Source of the DNA: CADEED01 sp035502995
Lineage (GTDB): Bacteria; Pseudomonadota; Gammaproteobacteria; Steroidobacterales; Steroidobacteraceae
NCBI GenBank assembly: GCA_035502995.1
Contig: DATJTW010000023.1
Location: forward strand, 1 to 64,000
DNA: 64,000 nucleotides
Direction: 5' to 3'
Positions 41,894-49,895 of the stretch are shown here, one piece after another (the stretch's first letter is position 1; each line of letters starts with the position of its first letter). The notes below the pieces were generated by a model. It was not told where the DNA came from. It was given only the letters and a program-made list of their open reading frames with translations, and ran no database searches. The position numbers and the translations under genes are program-made.

Positions 41894-43729
41894 CTAACGC
41901 GCGACGCGGCTGCCGTCCGGGCCGCGTCCATACGGACTCGCGTAGGCGCCGTCGATAACGGGCGCCGCGGCATCCTCACCCTTCATGCGCACCGCCGGCA
42001 GGATGAAATTCGGCACGTAGCTGTGCCCGAGCTCCCGCTGCACGCGGCTGCTGTAGTTCCCCGCGTAGAACGCTACGACCAGATCGAGCTCGGGCACCAC
42101 GGTAATCACCTGCCCACCGGCACCCAGCGCCATCACCGCGCGCACGGCGCGCTCGCGGTACGGAAAATCTTCCATCCACCAGTTGTATCCATAGTAGATG
42201 CCGGCGAGGTGGTACTGCGGCGTCGACGCCGCCGCGACGAATTGGCGACTCAGGATCCGCCGTCCTTCCCACGTCCCGCCATTCAGCATCAGCTGCCCGA
42301 ACTTCAGGAAATCCCGCGGCAGGAACATCACGCCCCCGCCGCCGTAGGGATTCCCGGCGTGATCCAGCAACCACGCATAGTTGCCGAGCTTCATCGGCCG
42401 CGCGACGAGCCGATCGAAGCTGTAGACGGGCATCTCGCCCGTGGCACGAGCCACCATGCCCAGCGCGAGATTCGGGTTCGCGCTGCAGTAGATAGCCCTT
42501 TCCCCCGGCGGCGTCGCGAGCGGCACGTTCAGCGTGTACCGCCAGAAATCCGGTTCCTCGCGCTGGTCCCACATCGTCTCCTCGTTGCCCGGTGCGGCAT
42601 CGTTGCCGTCGTCGCAGAAGTAGCCGGACGACATCGTCAACAGGTGCTCGAGCGTCATGCCGCGCTTGCGCGGATCCAGATCGGCCGGGAATCGCCCGCC
42701 ATTCATCACTTCATAAACGGGCGAAGACAGTTTCAGCGGCGCGCCGCTTTGCATCACCGCGCCGGCGAGCACCGCGGTCATGCTCTTCGCGGCAGACCGC
42801 GTCATGTGCGGTTTGTCGCGGTGCTCGCCGTGGAAATACTCCTCGAACACGAGCCGGCCATGACGCGCGATGAGCACTGCGTGGATCTGCAACGCGTCGT
42901 TCGATTCCATCGGCATGTCGAGCAGCATCTGGACGAACCGCTCCAGCGCGGGCACGTCGAAGTCCTCGGCCGCGAGCGTCGACACCCGCCAGCCATCGTC
43001 GAGCGGCGGTGGCCGCCGATAAACGTATCGCCCGGGCGTGTGACCGCGCGGATAGAAATCGCTGGCGTCGCCATCGCGCCGGAAGTCGTAGCTGCCGCCG
43101 CGCGTGGGGAAGGTGAGGGTGATGATGTCGCCGTCGGCATCGATCTGCCCGGCGCCCACCTCGTTGACCTGGCCGCGACGCGTGCCGAGCAGCTTCAACC
43201 GCGAGCCATCCACCACGAGCGTGTCCACGCCCTGCTGCGTGCCGAGATCGAACTCGGGGTTGCGCAGCACCGCGCCGAACCTTCCATCCGGCCGCGGCGT
43301 GAGGCGCAGGAAGAACGTGAAGTCGTCCTGCAACGGCGCCACCACACCGCGCCATCGCCCGGCGCCATCCGCTTCGAGCACCACCGGTGACAGCGACACC
43401 GGCGCATCGCCGGCATCGGCGCCGTTCACGGGCGTGCCATATCGAAACCAGTGTCCCGCGATACGCGAACCTTCGCGCTTGCCGCGGAAGAACCCGAGTC
43501 GATCGGGCAGCTCGAACACGACCTCGTCGGCCTCGGTGCGCATCGGCGCGCTGCGACCGGCGATCTCGCCGCGAAATCCGCCGCCGTCCGTCGAGACGAT
43601 CAGCGTCCCGCGTAGATCGGGGCCGAATCGGCCCTTGGCGGTCCACAACCCGGCCAGCCCGTCGCCGTGCGCGAGAGAGCAGAACGTGCAAACCACGATG
43701 GCAAGCGCAATCGAACGTCGAACGGGCAT
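41894..43729 (-). CDS. Serine hydrolase, class C beta-lactamase superfamily, with N-terminal extra domain
   Basis: A 611-residue exported protein. A signal peptide (SIALAIVVCTFCSLAHG) precedes a ~200-residue beta-rich domain (residues ~25-230) of unknown family. The C-terminal ~380 residues are the beta-lactamase/transpeptidase-like fold: SxxK in RSAAKSM (about residue 310), the YCSAN tyrosine loop (about 415) and HFxG-like ALGAGGQVITVVPE near the end. Likely an esterase, D-aminopeptidase or cell-wall enzyme rather than a true beta-lactamase. The ATG at 43729 has GGAGG eight bases upstream. Confidence 0.82.
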   Translation of the reverse strand: MPVRRSIALAIVVCTFCSLAHGDGLAGLWTAKGRFGPDLRGTLIVSTDGGGFRGEIAGRSAPMRTEADEVVFELPDRLGFFRGKREGSRIAGHWFRYGTPVNGADAGDAPVSLSPVVLEADGAGRWRGVVAPLQDDFTFFLRLTPRPDGRFGAVLRNPEFDLGTQQGVDTLVVDGSRLKLLGTRRGQVNEVGAGQIDADGDIITLTFPTRGGSYDFRRDGDASDFYPRGHTPGRYVYRRPPPLDDGWRVSTLAAEDFDVPALERFVQMLLDMPMESNDALQIHAVLIARHGRLVFEEYFHGEHRDKPHMTRSAAKSMTAVLAGAVMQSGAPLKLSSPVYEVMNGGRFPADLDPRKRGMTLEHLLTMSSGYFCDDGNDAAPGNEETMWDQREEPDFWRYTLNVPLATPPGERAIYCSANPNLALGMVARATGEMPVYSFDRLVARPMKLGNYAWLLDHAGNPYGGGGVMFLPRDFLKFGQLMLNGGTWEGRRILSRQFVAAASTPQYHLAGIYYGYNWWMEDFPYRERAVRAVMALGAGGQVITVVPELDLVVAFYAGNYSSRVQRELGHSYVPNFILPAVRMKGEDAAAPVIDGAYASPYGRGPDGSRVAR

Positions 43730-44039
43730 GACGACCTCCGCGAAGACCCCGGTCCCCTCTGACGCGCCAGGAGGATTTTGGTTGGCAACGAGGTTGATCT
43801 GCGGCAATCGCGATTAGCTAGCCCTCGACGCCTTCCGCGGCACTGTCCGCTTGGCGGCGACCTCCTACATCACCGCGCCACTCCCCGACCCCGTAGAAGA
43901 TTCGATGCGGGCACTTTGCAATTTCTGCGGCGCACGTCCGGTAGTTTGGCCAGCGCGACGCCCGGCAGCCGCGATTGCCGTGGCCCGAAACTTGCTCCCT
44001 GACTACCGCGCCATTCGCGCATCCATTCAGGGAAACCCA
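43730..44039. other. Intergenic region with conserved upstream block and sigma-54-type promoter
   Basis: Between divergent genes. The half nearest the propeller gene has CGACCTCCTAC, GACCCCGTAGAAGATTCGA, CACTTTGCAATTTCTG and TCCGGTAGTTTGGC, the same order as before the paralogue at 33769. It ends in TGGCCCG-AAAC-TTGCT. Confidence 0.6.
43981..43996 (+). promoter_or_regulatory. Sigma-54 (RpoN)-type promoter of the second propeller gene
   Basis: TGGCCCG-AAAC-TTGCT fits the -24/-12 consensus; the ATG lies 43 bases downstream, the same distance as in the paralogue. Confidence 0.7.
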
Positions 44040-45605
44040 ATGAAGATTCCAGCCTTCCTCGGCATCGCCCTGGCGATGTCGGCATCCGCCTTCGCCCAGA
44101 CCGCCGCACCCGCCGCGCCCACCCTCACCGCCGGCGCCGAGTTCAAGGGTCTGCGCTTCGACTGGGACCCGGTTCCCGGCGCGTCGTGGTACCAGCTCGA
44201 GCTCCGCGCTCACCAGGCGGGCGCGTTCACGAAGCAGGGCGGCGATCTGCCGTCCAACGCGACGTCGACGCACTTCAGCTTCCCGCTGCATCTCTTCGAC
44301 TGGACCTACGCGCGTTATCGGCTCGCCGCCTGCAACAGCGCGGGCTGCACCCGTTCGGCCGAAGTCTCCGTCTCCGATCTGCGGCGCGATGCGGTCGGCT
44401 ATTTCAAGGCGGCGTTGCCGCAGCAGTCCGCGTCGCTGGGCAATCAGGTCGATCTGGCGCCCGACGGCTACACCATGGTCGCCACCGCCCCGGGCGAGGT
44501 AAAGACGACGAACGGCGTCACGAAGTACGGCGCCGCGTACGTCTTCCGTCGCGACGGCAACGGCAAGTGGACGCAGCGTGCGCGACTGGACGCCAATGCG
44601 ACTTTCGTCGCCATCAGCGCGACCGGCAACACGATCGCCGCGGCGTTGAACAACGAGGTCGTCGATAACTCGAGGCGTGGACAGGTGGACGTCTTCCACT
44701 GGGGGAACAACGTCTACACGCGCAGCCGGATCCCGCGCCCGGACGTCGACACCATTTCCGGCGTGCAGCTCAGCGACAGCGGCTACGTGCTCGCCGTCAC
44801 CGGCATGTCCGCCGGAAACACCGTCACGACTATCTACAAGTCGACCAACAGCGTGTGGTCGAAGATCGGCACGGTCTCGGCGGCGGAATACTGCTGGAAC
44901 ACGACGCTGACCGGCGACGGCAAGACGCTCGCGGCCGTGTGTCGGCAGGGCGGCGAGACCGGTCCCTGGCGCGACTACGTGCGCGTGCTGTCCGGCAGCA
45001 CGTGGACGACGCGCGCGGAGATCGACCTGGACTATCCCGATCTCGATGACGACCGATCCGGCGACTACCACGACGGGTTCGCAGTGGACGCCACCGGCGA
45101 CACCATCGCGGTCCACACCGGCCGCGAGCGACAGGGGAACCAGTCCGGGGGAGCCGTCAGCGTGTACCACAGGGACGCCGGAACGTATCTGAATGTCGCG
45201 ACGTTGCTTTCTGGCGCGTGGAATGCCTACCAGGATCTGAACCTGTATTTCGGGTACTCGATCGCGATGAGCGCCGACGGCCTCACGCTGGCCGTCGGCC
45301 ACCCGGCCGACGTCGGCAAGGGACTCGGACCGCGCGCGGCGCCGCTGCTCGAAGGCACGTCGCCCACCGGCGCGGTCTTCGTCTACCGGCTGACGGATTC
45401 CTGGAGGCTCGCGAACATGGTCAAGCCTAACTACATCAACCCGGGCGAGGCCTACTACCTGGAATTCGGCCGTATGGCGGCGTTGAGCGGCACCGGCAAG
45501 ACGCTGGCCGTCGGCGTGTTCGGCGAAGACAGCTCGGCCAAGGGTATCGACGGCAACTGGGCCGATGCGAGCCTCAAGGGTTCGGGCGCCATATTCATGT
45601 ACTGA
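44040..45605 (+). CDS. Secreted FN3-like plus beta-propeller protein, paralogue B
   Basis: A 521-residue exported protein, paralogue of the gene at 33769: the first 110 residues (signal ALAMSASAFA-Q, then APTLTAGAEFKGLRFDWDPVPGASWYQLELRA and RYRLAACNSAGCTRSAEVSVSDLRRDAVGYFKAA) are nearly identical, while the propeller blades differ more (LAPDGYTMVATAPGEVK, LSDSGYVLAVTGMSAG, MSADGLTLAVGHPADVG). Faster divergence in the blades suggests changing ligands on a fixed anchor. Same RpoN-type promoter. Function unknown; probable surface or secreted binding protein. Confidence 0.78.
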   Translation: MKIPAFLGIALAMSASAFAQTAAPAAPTLTAGAEFKGLRFDWDPVPGASWYQLELRAHQAGAFTKQGGDLPSNATSTHFSFPLHLFDWTYARYRLAACNSAGCTRSAEVSVSDLRRDAVGYFKAALPQQSASLGNQVDLAPDGYTMVATAPGEVKTTNGVTKYGAAYVFRRDGNGKWTQRARLDANATFVAISATGNTIAAALNNEVVDNSRRGQVDVFHWGNNVYTRSRIPRPDVDTISGVQLSDSGYVLAVTGMSAGNTVTTIYKSTNSVWSKIGTVSAAEYCWNTTLTGDGKTLAAVCRQGGETGPWRDYVRVLSGSTWTTRAEIDLDYPDLDDDRSGDYHDGFAVDATGDTIAVHTGRERQGNQSGGAVSVYHRDAGTYLNVATLLSGAWNAYQDLNLYFGYSIAMSADGLTLAVGHPADVGKGLGPRAAPLLEGTSPTGAVFVYRLTDSWRLANMVKPNYINPGEAYYLEFGRMAALSGTGKTLAVGVFGEDSSAKGIDGNWADASLKGSGAIFMY

Positions 45606-45615
45606 GCTGACGGCG

Positions 45616-45643
45616 GGCGGCGCTGCGTGGACGCGGCGCCGCC
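45616..45643 (+). terminator. GC-rich hairpin after propeller paralogue B
   Basis: Stem GGCGGCGC / GCGCCGCC with a 12-base loop, 10 bases after the stop codon. No T-run. Confidence 0.4.
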
Positions 45644-45729
45644 TCCGCGCCGGGACGGCCGCGTAACCCACGGGCAATGCAGGTAAAATCCGGCACCTAA
45701 CCTTTTCCCGGGCGCACCGTCCAAGGTTC

Positions 45730-46263
45730 GTGCTGACACTTCTCAAACCCTGGGCCGAGCCGGACGCCTTCCACGCGGTCCTCAACGAGCGCAGCGGCCG
45801 CTGGTACAACGCCTGCCTGCGCATCACGCGCGACGCGGACCTGGCGGCCGACGCGGTCCAGGAGGCGCTGCTCAAGGCCTGGGACCGCCGTGACGAATTC
45901 CGCGGCGACGCCGCGCTCGACTCGTGGATCCATCGCATCGCGTTGAACGCCGCGATCGACCTCACTCGCAAGCGCAAACGCCGCGCCGAAGAGGAGCTCG
46001 AAGACGACGCCCACGAAGCACCGCCGATCGCCGCGCCCGAGGCCGAGTACACGACAGAGTCCTTCGGCAAGGACCTGGGCACGGCGCTGCAACGCCTCTC
46101 CAATCTCGAACGCCAGACCTTCCTGCTCAAACACATCGAAGGCTGGAAGCTCGAGGAAATCGCCGAGAGCACCCGATCCAACATCAACAACGTGAAGAGC
46201 ACGTTGTTCCGTGCCGTGCGCAAACTGCGCGTGGACCTTCACGTCTGGCGGAGCGAGCCATGA
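45730..46263 (+). CDS. ECF-type RNA polymerase sigma factor
   Basis: A 177-residue sigma factor starting with GTG. Region 2 is visible (ACLRITRDADLAADAVQEALLKAWDRRDEFRGDAALDSWIHRIALNAAIDLTRKR) and region 4 (LERQTFLLKHIEGWKLEEIAESTRSNINNVKSTLFRAVRKLR), with no region 1.1 or 3. It directs RNA polymerase to envelope-stress-type promoters. The next gene, a membrane anti-sigma candidate, overlaps its stop codon (ATGA), as usual for ECF pairs. Targets may include the downstream HEAT and M56 genes. Confidence 0.92.
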   Translation: MLTLLKPWAEPDAFHAVLNERSGRWYNACLRITRDADLAADAVQEALLKAWDRRDEFRGDAALDSWIHRIALNAAIDLTRKRKRRAEEELEDDAHEAPPIAAPEAEYTTESFGKDLGTALQRLSNLERQTFLLKHIEGWKLEEIAESTRSNINNVKSTLFRAVRKLRVDLHVWRSEP

Positions 46264-46970
46264 TTTCCGACGACGATCTGCTTCTCTATCACTACCGCGA
46301 CGGCCTCGACGCCGCCGACCGCGCGCGCATCGGCGCCGCGCTGGCCGAGCAGCCGGAGGTCGCGCAGCGGCTGCACAAGCTGGTGGCGCGCCTGGACGCG
46401 GTCGCCGCGATCCCGGAAGTGCCGGTGCCGGAAGCGGCCAAGCTCAAGTGGAAAGCCGCGATCGAGCAGGCGGCCGCGCGCGGCCAAACTACCGCGCTCG
46501 CACCGCCGAAGCGCCCGCGCCCGGCATACGTGCCGTGGCTCGCGGCGGCAGCCGTGGTGCTGGTGGCCGTGGTCTCGGTGCTCCAGTTCAACCGCCAGCC
46601 GGCCGCACCGGAGACGGCACACAATGCGCTGGCGCAGGAAGACAACTCCGCCTACGAACGCGGCCTGAACGCGCACCTGGTCAACACGGAGCGCCAACTC
46701 GCCTCGCTGGAGACCGCGACGCCCGAAGACCGCTCGAAGCTCGTCGACACGATCATCGAGCAGAACCGCATCTATGCGCTCGCCGCCGAACGCGCCGGCA
46801 AGCCGCAGCTGGCGCGCGTGCTGCGCGCGTTCACGCCGATCTTGCAGGACCTGGCGAAAGACAACGGCGATGCCTCCGCGAACGTCGCGCAGCTCGCCTT
46901 CGAACTCCGTGTGACGCAGGGCCGACTCGGCGCTGCGCCCACCTCTGACAACCAGACGACCACGCTCTGA
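46260..46970 (+). CDS. Membrane-anchored anti-sigma factor candidate
   Basis: A 236-residue protein with a ~90-residue cytoplasmic N-terminus (DDDLLLYHYRDGLDAADRARIGAALAEQPEVAQRLHKLVARLDA), one membrane helix (VPWLAAAAVVLVAVVSVLQF, about 96-115) and a helical periplasmic part. It starts inside the sigma factor stop codon, the standard ECF/anti-sigma layout. It should sequester the sigma factor until a periplasmic signal releases it. There is no zinc-binding HxxxCxxC motif, so it is not a ZAS-type anti-sigma. Confidence 0.82.
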   Translation: MISDDDLLLYHYRDGLDAADRARIGAALAEQPEVAQRLHKLVARLDAVAAIPEVPVPEAAKLKWKAAIEQAAARGQTTALAPPKRPRPAYVPWLAAAAVVLVAVVSVLQFNRQPAAPETAHNALAQEDNSAYERGLNAHLVNTERQLASLETATPEDRSKLVDTIIEQNRIYALAAERAGKPQLARVLRAFTPILQDLAKDNGDASANVAQLAFELRVTQGRLGAAPTSDNQTTTL

Positions 46971-46980
46971 AGGAACGACC

Positions 46981-47955
46981 ATGAACCTGCTCCGAACCAC
47001 CATCGCCGCGCTCCTCGTGACCGGCATCGCCCACGCCCAGACCGCGACGCCGCCGACGCGCCCGGTGCCGGCGGTGAAGGCCACCCCCGCAACGCCTGCC
47101 TACCCGGCGCGCAGTGTCGATCGTGAAGACCGCACGCCCACGGACGACGAGTCCCTCGCGCTCGCCGCGCTCGAAGGCCTCATGGCGCAACCGTCGGCGC
47201 GTTCGCTGCCGATCCTCAAGAAGGTGATGGCGGGATCGCAGTCCACGCTGGTCAAGCGCCGCGCGTTGTTCGTGCTCGGCCAGATCGGCACGGCCGAGGC
47301 CCGCGACATCCTGCTGCAGACGGCGCGCACGAACGGCGAGCTGCGCGACGAGGCGATCCGCAGCATCGGCATCAGCGGCGACCCGACGTCGCTCGACGCG
47401 CTGGCCGAGATCTACAAGGCCGGCGACGAGGACACGAAAAAGCAGATCCTGCAGTCCTGGATGATCGCGGGCCGCAAGGAAGCCGTGTACCAGGCCGCGC
47501 TGAACGCGAAGACCGATGACGAAGCCGCCGAGGCCATCCGCATGCTGGGCGTGATGGGCGCGAAGGAAGAGCTGCGGAAGCTGGGAGACCGGCCGAAGCC
47601 GACGGCGGGGCTGCTGGAAGCCTACGCGATCAGCGGCGACCTCGCGGGCCTGCGCAAGATCGCCGACGGCAATGGCGACCACGAGCTGCGCGTCAACGCG
47701 GTGAGCCGCATCGGCATCATCCACGGCGACGACGCGCGCGCCGCGCTGCGCGACATCTACACCAGGACGACCGACGCCGAGATCCGCGAAGCCGCGCTGC
47801 AGGGCATGCTGATCTCGGGCGACGACAAAGGTGTGCTCGCGCTGTATCGCGCGGCGAAGACCAACGACGAGAAACGCACGTTGCTGCGCACGTTGTCGGT
47901 CATGGACAGCGACGCCGCGCTCGAGGCCATCGACGCGACGCTGGAGAAGAAGTGA
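46981..47955 (+). CDS. Secreted HEAT-repeat protein 1
   Basis: A 324-residue exported protein: signal peptide (ALLVTGIAHA-Q), a Pro/Ala-rich linker, then about seven HEAT-like alpha-alpha repeats (RRALFVLGQIGTAEARDILLQTAR, DEAIRSIGISGDPTSLDALAEIYKAG, RVNAVSRIGIIHGDDARAALRDIYTR). Such repeats form a curved solenoid for protein-protein contact. It follows the anti-sigma gene by 10 bases and may feed signals to it in the periplasm. The next gene overlaps its stop. Confidence 0.83.
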   Translation: MNLLRTTIAALLVTGIAHAQTATPPTRPVPAVKATPATPAYPARSVDREDRTPTDDESLALAALEGLMAQPSARSLPILKKVMAGSQSTLVKRRALFVLGQIGTAEARDILLQTARTNGELRDEAIRSIGISGDPTSLDALAEIYKAGDEDTKKQILQSWMIAGRKEAVYQAALNAKTDDEAAEAIRMLGVMGAKEELRKLGDRPKPTAGLLEAYAISGDLAGLRKIADGNGDHELRVNAVSRIGIIHGDDARAALRDIYTRTTDAEIREAALQGMLISGDDKGVLALYRAAKTNDEKRTLLRTLSVMDSDAALEAIDATLEKK

Positions 47956-48953
47956 TGAACGCGAAACGGGTCGGTGCGGCCGTGGCCGCGTGCGTGGCGC
48001 TGGGACTGGCGGCTCAAGGCCGCTCTGCCGAGATCGCGCTGCCTAAAGATGGCTGGGCGAGCTGGCAGGTGGAGGCGGTCGAAGACGCGCCGGCCTGGTG
48101 CTGCTTCAACTGGAACGATCACGACGCGACGCCCGAGACCTGCCGCCTCGGCGACGACAACCGCGGCTTCGGCACGCGCGATCACGCGACGACGGACTCG
48201 GTGCGCGTCTACGCGCGCTTCAAGGCCGGCAAGCTGGAGAAGCTGCGCGCACTTGCGGCCGCGTGCCCGGTCGACACGAAGACGCCTGTCCAGAAGCTGG
48301 AGAACGTCGCCGCCGACGACAGCGTGCGCTGGCTGACCGGCATCGCGAAACAGAAGTCGACGCAGAAGTTCGATCTCGATGACGACGCCCTCGCGGCACT
48401 GGCTATCCACCGCGGTGCCACCGCCTTCGACGCGCTGAACGGCTTCGCCCGCGCCGACGCGGATGCCGAAGCGCGCAAGAAGGCCATCTTCTGGATGGCC
48501 GTGCTGCGCGGTGCCGCCGGCGCGAAGGTCACGACGGACCTGATGTTCGGCGACGCGGACAGCGAGGTGCGCAAACATGCGGCGTTCGCGGTCACGCAGT
48601 CGAAGTCCGCGACGAAGACGGCGGACCTGACGCGGCTCGGCGATACGGACAAAGATGGGGACGTGCGCGCGCAGGCGTGGTTCTGGCTGGCGCACACCGG
48701 TGCCGAGGGTGCCGAACGTGCGATCGCCAACGCGTTGCGCAAGGACGCGGATGATCACGTCCGGGAGCAGGCGGTGTTCGCGCTGTCGCAGCTGCCGGAC
48801 GATAGGGCGACGCCGGCGCTGATCCATGTCGCGGAAGACCAGTCGCTGTCGCGCGAGCAGCGCAAGCGCGCGTTGTTCTGGCTGGGGCAGTCGAAGTCGC
48901 CGACGGCGGTGGCGTATCTCGACCGGGTGCTGACGAGCGCGGCCGCGCGCTGA
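47955..48953 (+). CDS. Secreted HEAT-repeat protein 2
   Basis: A 332-residue exported protein whose ATG starts within the stop of HEAT protein 1 (TGATG). The signal peptide ends near GRSA. A Cys-bearing N-terminal beta segment (APAWCCFNWNDHDATPETCRLGD) precedes HEAT repeats (RKHAAFAVTQSKSATKTADLTRLG, EQAVFALSQLPDDRATPALIHVAED, KRALFWLGQSKSPTAVAYLDRVL). It probably partners HEAT protein 1. A perfect bidirectional hairpin follows the stop. Confidence 0.83.
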   Translation: MNAKRVGAAVAACVALGLAAQGRSAEIALPKDGWASWQVEAVEDAPAWCCFNWNDHDATPETCRLGDDNRGFGTRDHATTDSVRVYARFKAGKLEKLRALAAACPVDTKTPVQKLENVAADDSVRWLTGIAKQKSTQKFDLDDDALAALAIHRGATAFDALNGFARADADAEARKKAIFWMAVLRGAAGAKVTTDLMFGDADSEVRKHAAFAVTQSKSATKTADLTRLGDTDKDGDVRAQAWFWLAHTGAEGAERAIANALRKDADDHVREQAVFALSQLPDDRATPALIHVAEDQSLSREQRKRALFWLGQSKSPTAVAYLDRVLTSAAAR

Positions 48954-48982
48954 AGTTCGGCTCTCGTCGAATCCTGCGCATC

Positions 48983-49006
48983 GCCCGCCGGAACAATCCG
49001 GCGGGC
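48983..49006. terminator. Bidirectional terminator hairpin
   Basis: A perfect 10-base stem GCCCGCCGGA / TCCGGCGGGC around a 4-base loop (ACAA), between the convergent HEAT and repeat-protein genes. Confidence 0.75.
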
Positions 49007-49019
49007 GGCGCGCGGCAAA

Positions 49020-49871
49020 CTAGTCGATGCCGTGCACCTTCAACTGCACGAGCTTGTCGATCGTCAGGTCCTTCAACCCGCGCGCCCGCAGGCCGGTGAT
49101 GAACTCCGGCGTCACGCCGAAGATCTTCATCGAGACGAGCTGATCCGGGTTCGGGTTCTCGTATCCCAGCTCCTCGACCTTCGACACGAACTCCGGCGAC
49201 ACGCCGTGGACCCGGAACGCGATGAGCTGATCTTCGGTGAGCTGCAGCCCGGCCTTGCGCAGATCGCGCACGATCTCCGGTGTCACACCGTGCACACGGA
49301 AGGCGACGAGCTTGTCGGCATCGTTCGCCGCCAGTCCTTCCGCGCGCAGCTCGCGGATGAACCGTGAATCCACGTCGAAGATGCGGAACGCGATCAGCTT
49401 GTCGGTATCGAACCGCGAGAGCTTCTGCGCCTTCATCTCGCGCGCGAACGCGACCGACACGTCGTGCACGGCCATCGCCATCTGCTTCTCGGCATCGATG
49501 TCGGTGAAGCCGATCGCGGCCATGTCGCGCACGAAATCCGGATTCGCGGTGAACTGGAACGTGCCCGCGCCTTCGCCGGCTTCCAGGTAGCCCGAACAAT
49601 CGAACCGGCCGGCATCGCGAATCACCGCGAACTTCACGTCGTGCCGGGCGGGCGAAACATCGAGGCCGGTGAACGCCGTCAGCGGCCAGTCGGACTCGCT
49701 GTTCCAGCGATGCCGCGGACGGTTCTGCATCAGCGCGAACATCACCTTGCCCGCCTGTTCGGACTGGCTGATGGTCCAACTACCGCGCGTCGCATCGTCG
49801 GCGCGGGCCAGTCCGGCGATCGCCACCAACACGAGGGCGAGCGCGGTGAACGAGAGCTTTCTCGCGAACAT
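49020..49871 (-). CDS. Secreted protein of 28-residue repeats shared with the M56 peptidase
   Basis: A 283-residue exported protein: signal peptide (ALALVLVAIAGLARA-D), a ~85-residue beta domain, then five or six tandem repeats of about 28 residues with the consensus LVAFRVHGVTPEFVRDLRxxGLxxxxxDKL. The same repeats form the C-terminus of the M56 peptidase encoded just upstream on the same strand (24 bases apart). It was probably formed by exchange with that gene, and the two are likely cotranscribed. It may be the soluble partner or decoy of the peptidase's repeat domain. Function unknown. Confidence 0.78.
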   Translation of the reverse strand: MFARKLSFTALALVLVAIAGLARADDATRGSWTISQSEQAGKVMFALMQNRPRHRWNSESDWPLTAFTGLDVSPARHDVKFAVIRDAGRFDCSGYLEAGEGAGTFQFTANPDFVRDMAAIGFTDIDAEKQMAMAVHDVSVAFAREMKAQKLSRFDTDKLIAFRIFDVDSRFIRELRAEGLAANDADKLVAFRVHGVTPEIVRDLRKAGLQLTEDQLIAFRVHGVSPEFVSKVEELGYENPNPDQLVSMKIFGVTPEFITGLRARGLKDLTIDKLVQLKVHGID

Positions 49872-49895
49872 AAATGAACTCCTGGAGTGGGCCGA

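Noticed and set aside
41894..43729. True class C beta-lactamase
   Set aside because: Only the fold and SxxK-type motif match; the extra N-terminal domain and length point to an esterase or peptidase-like member.
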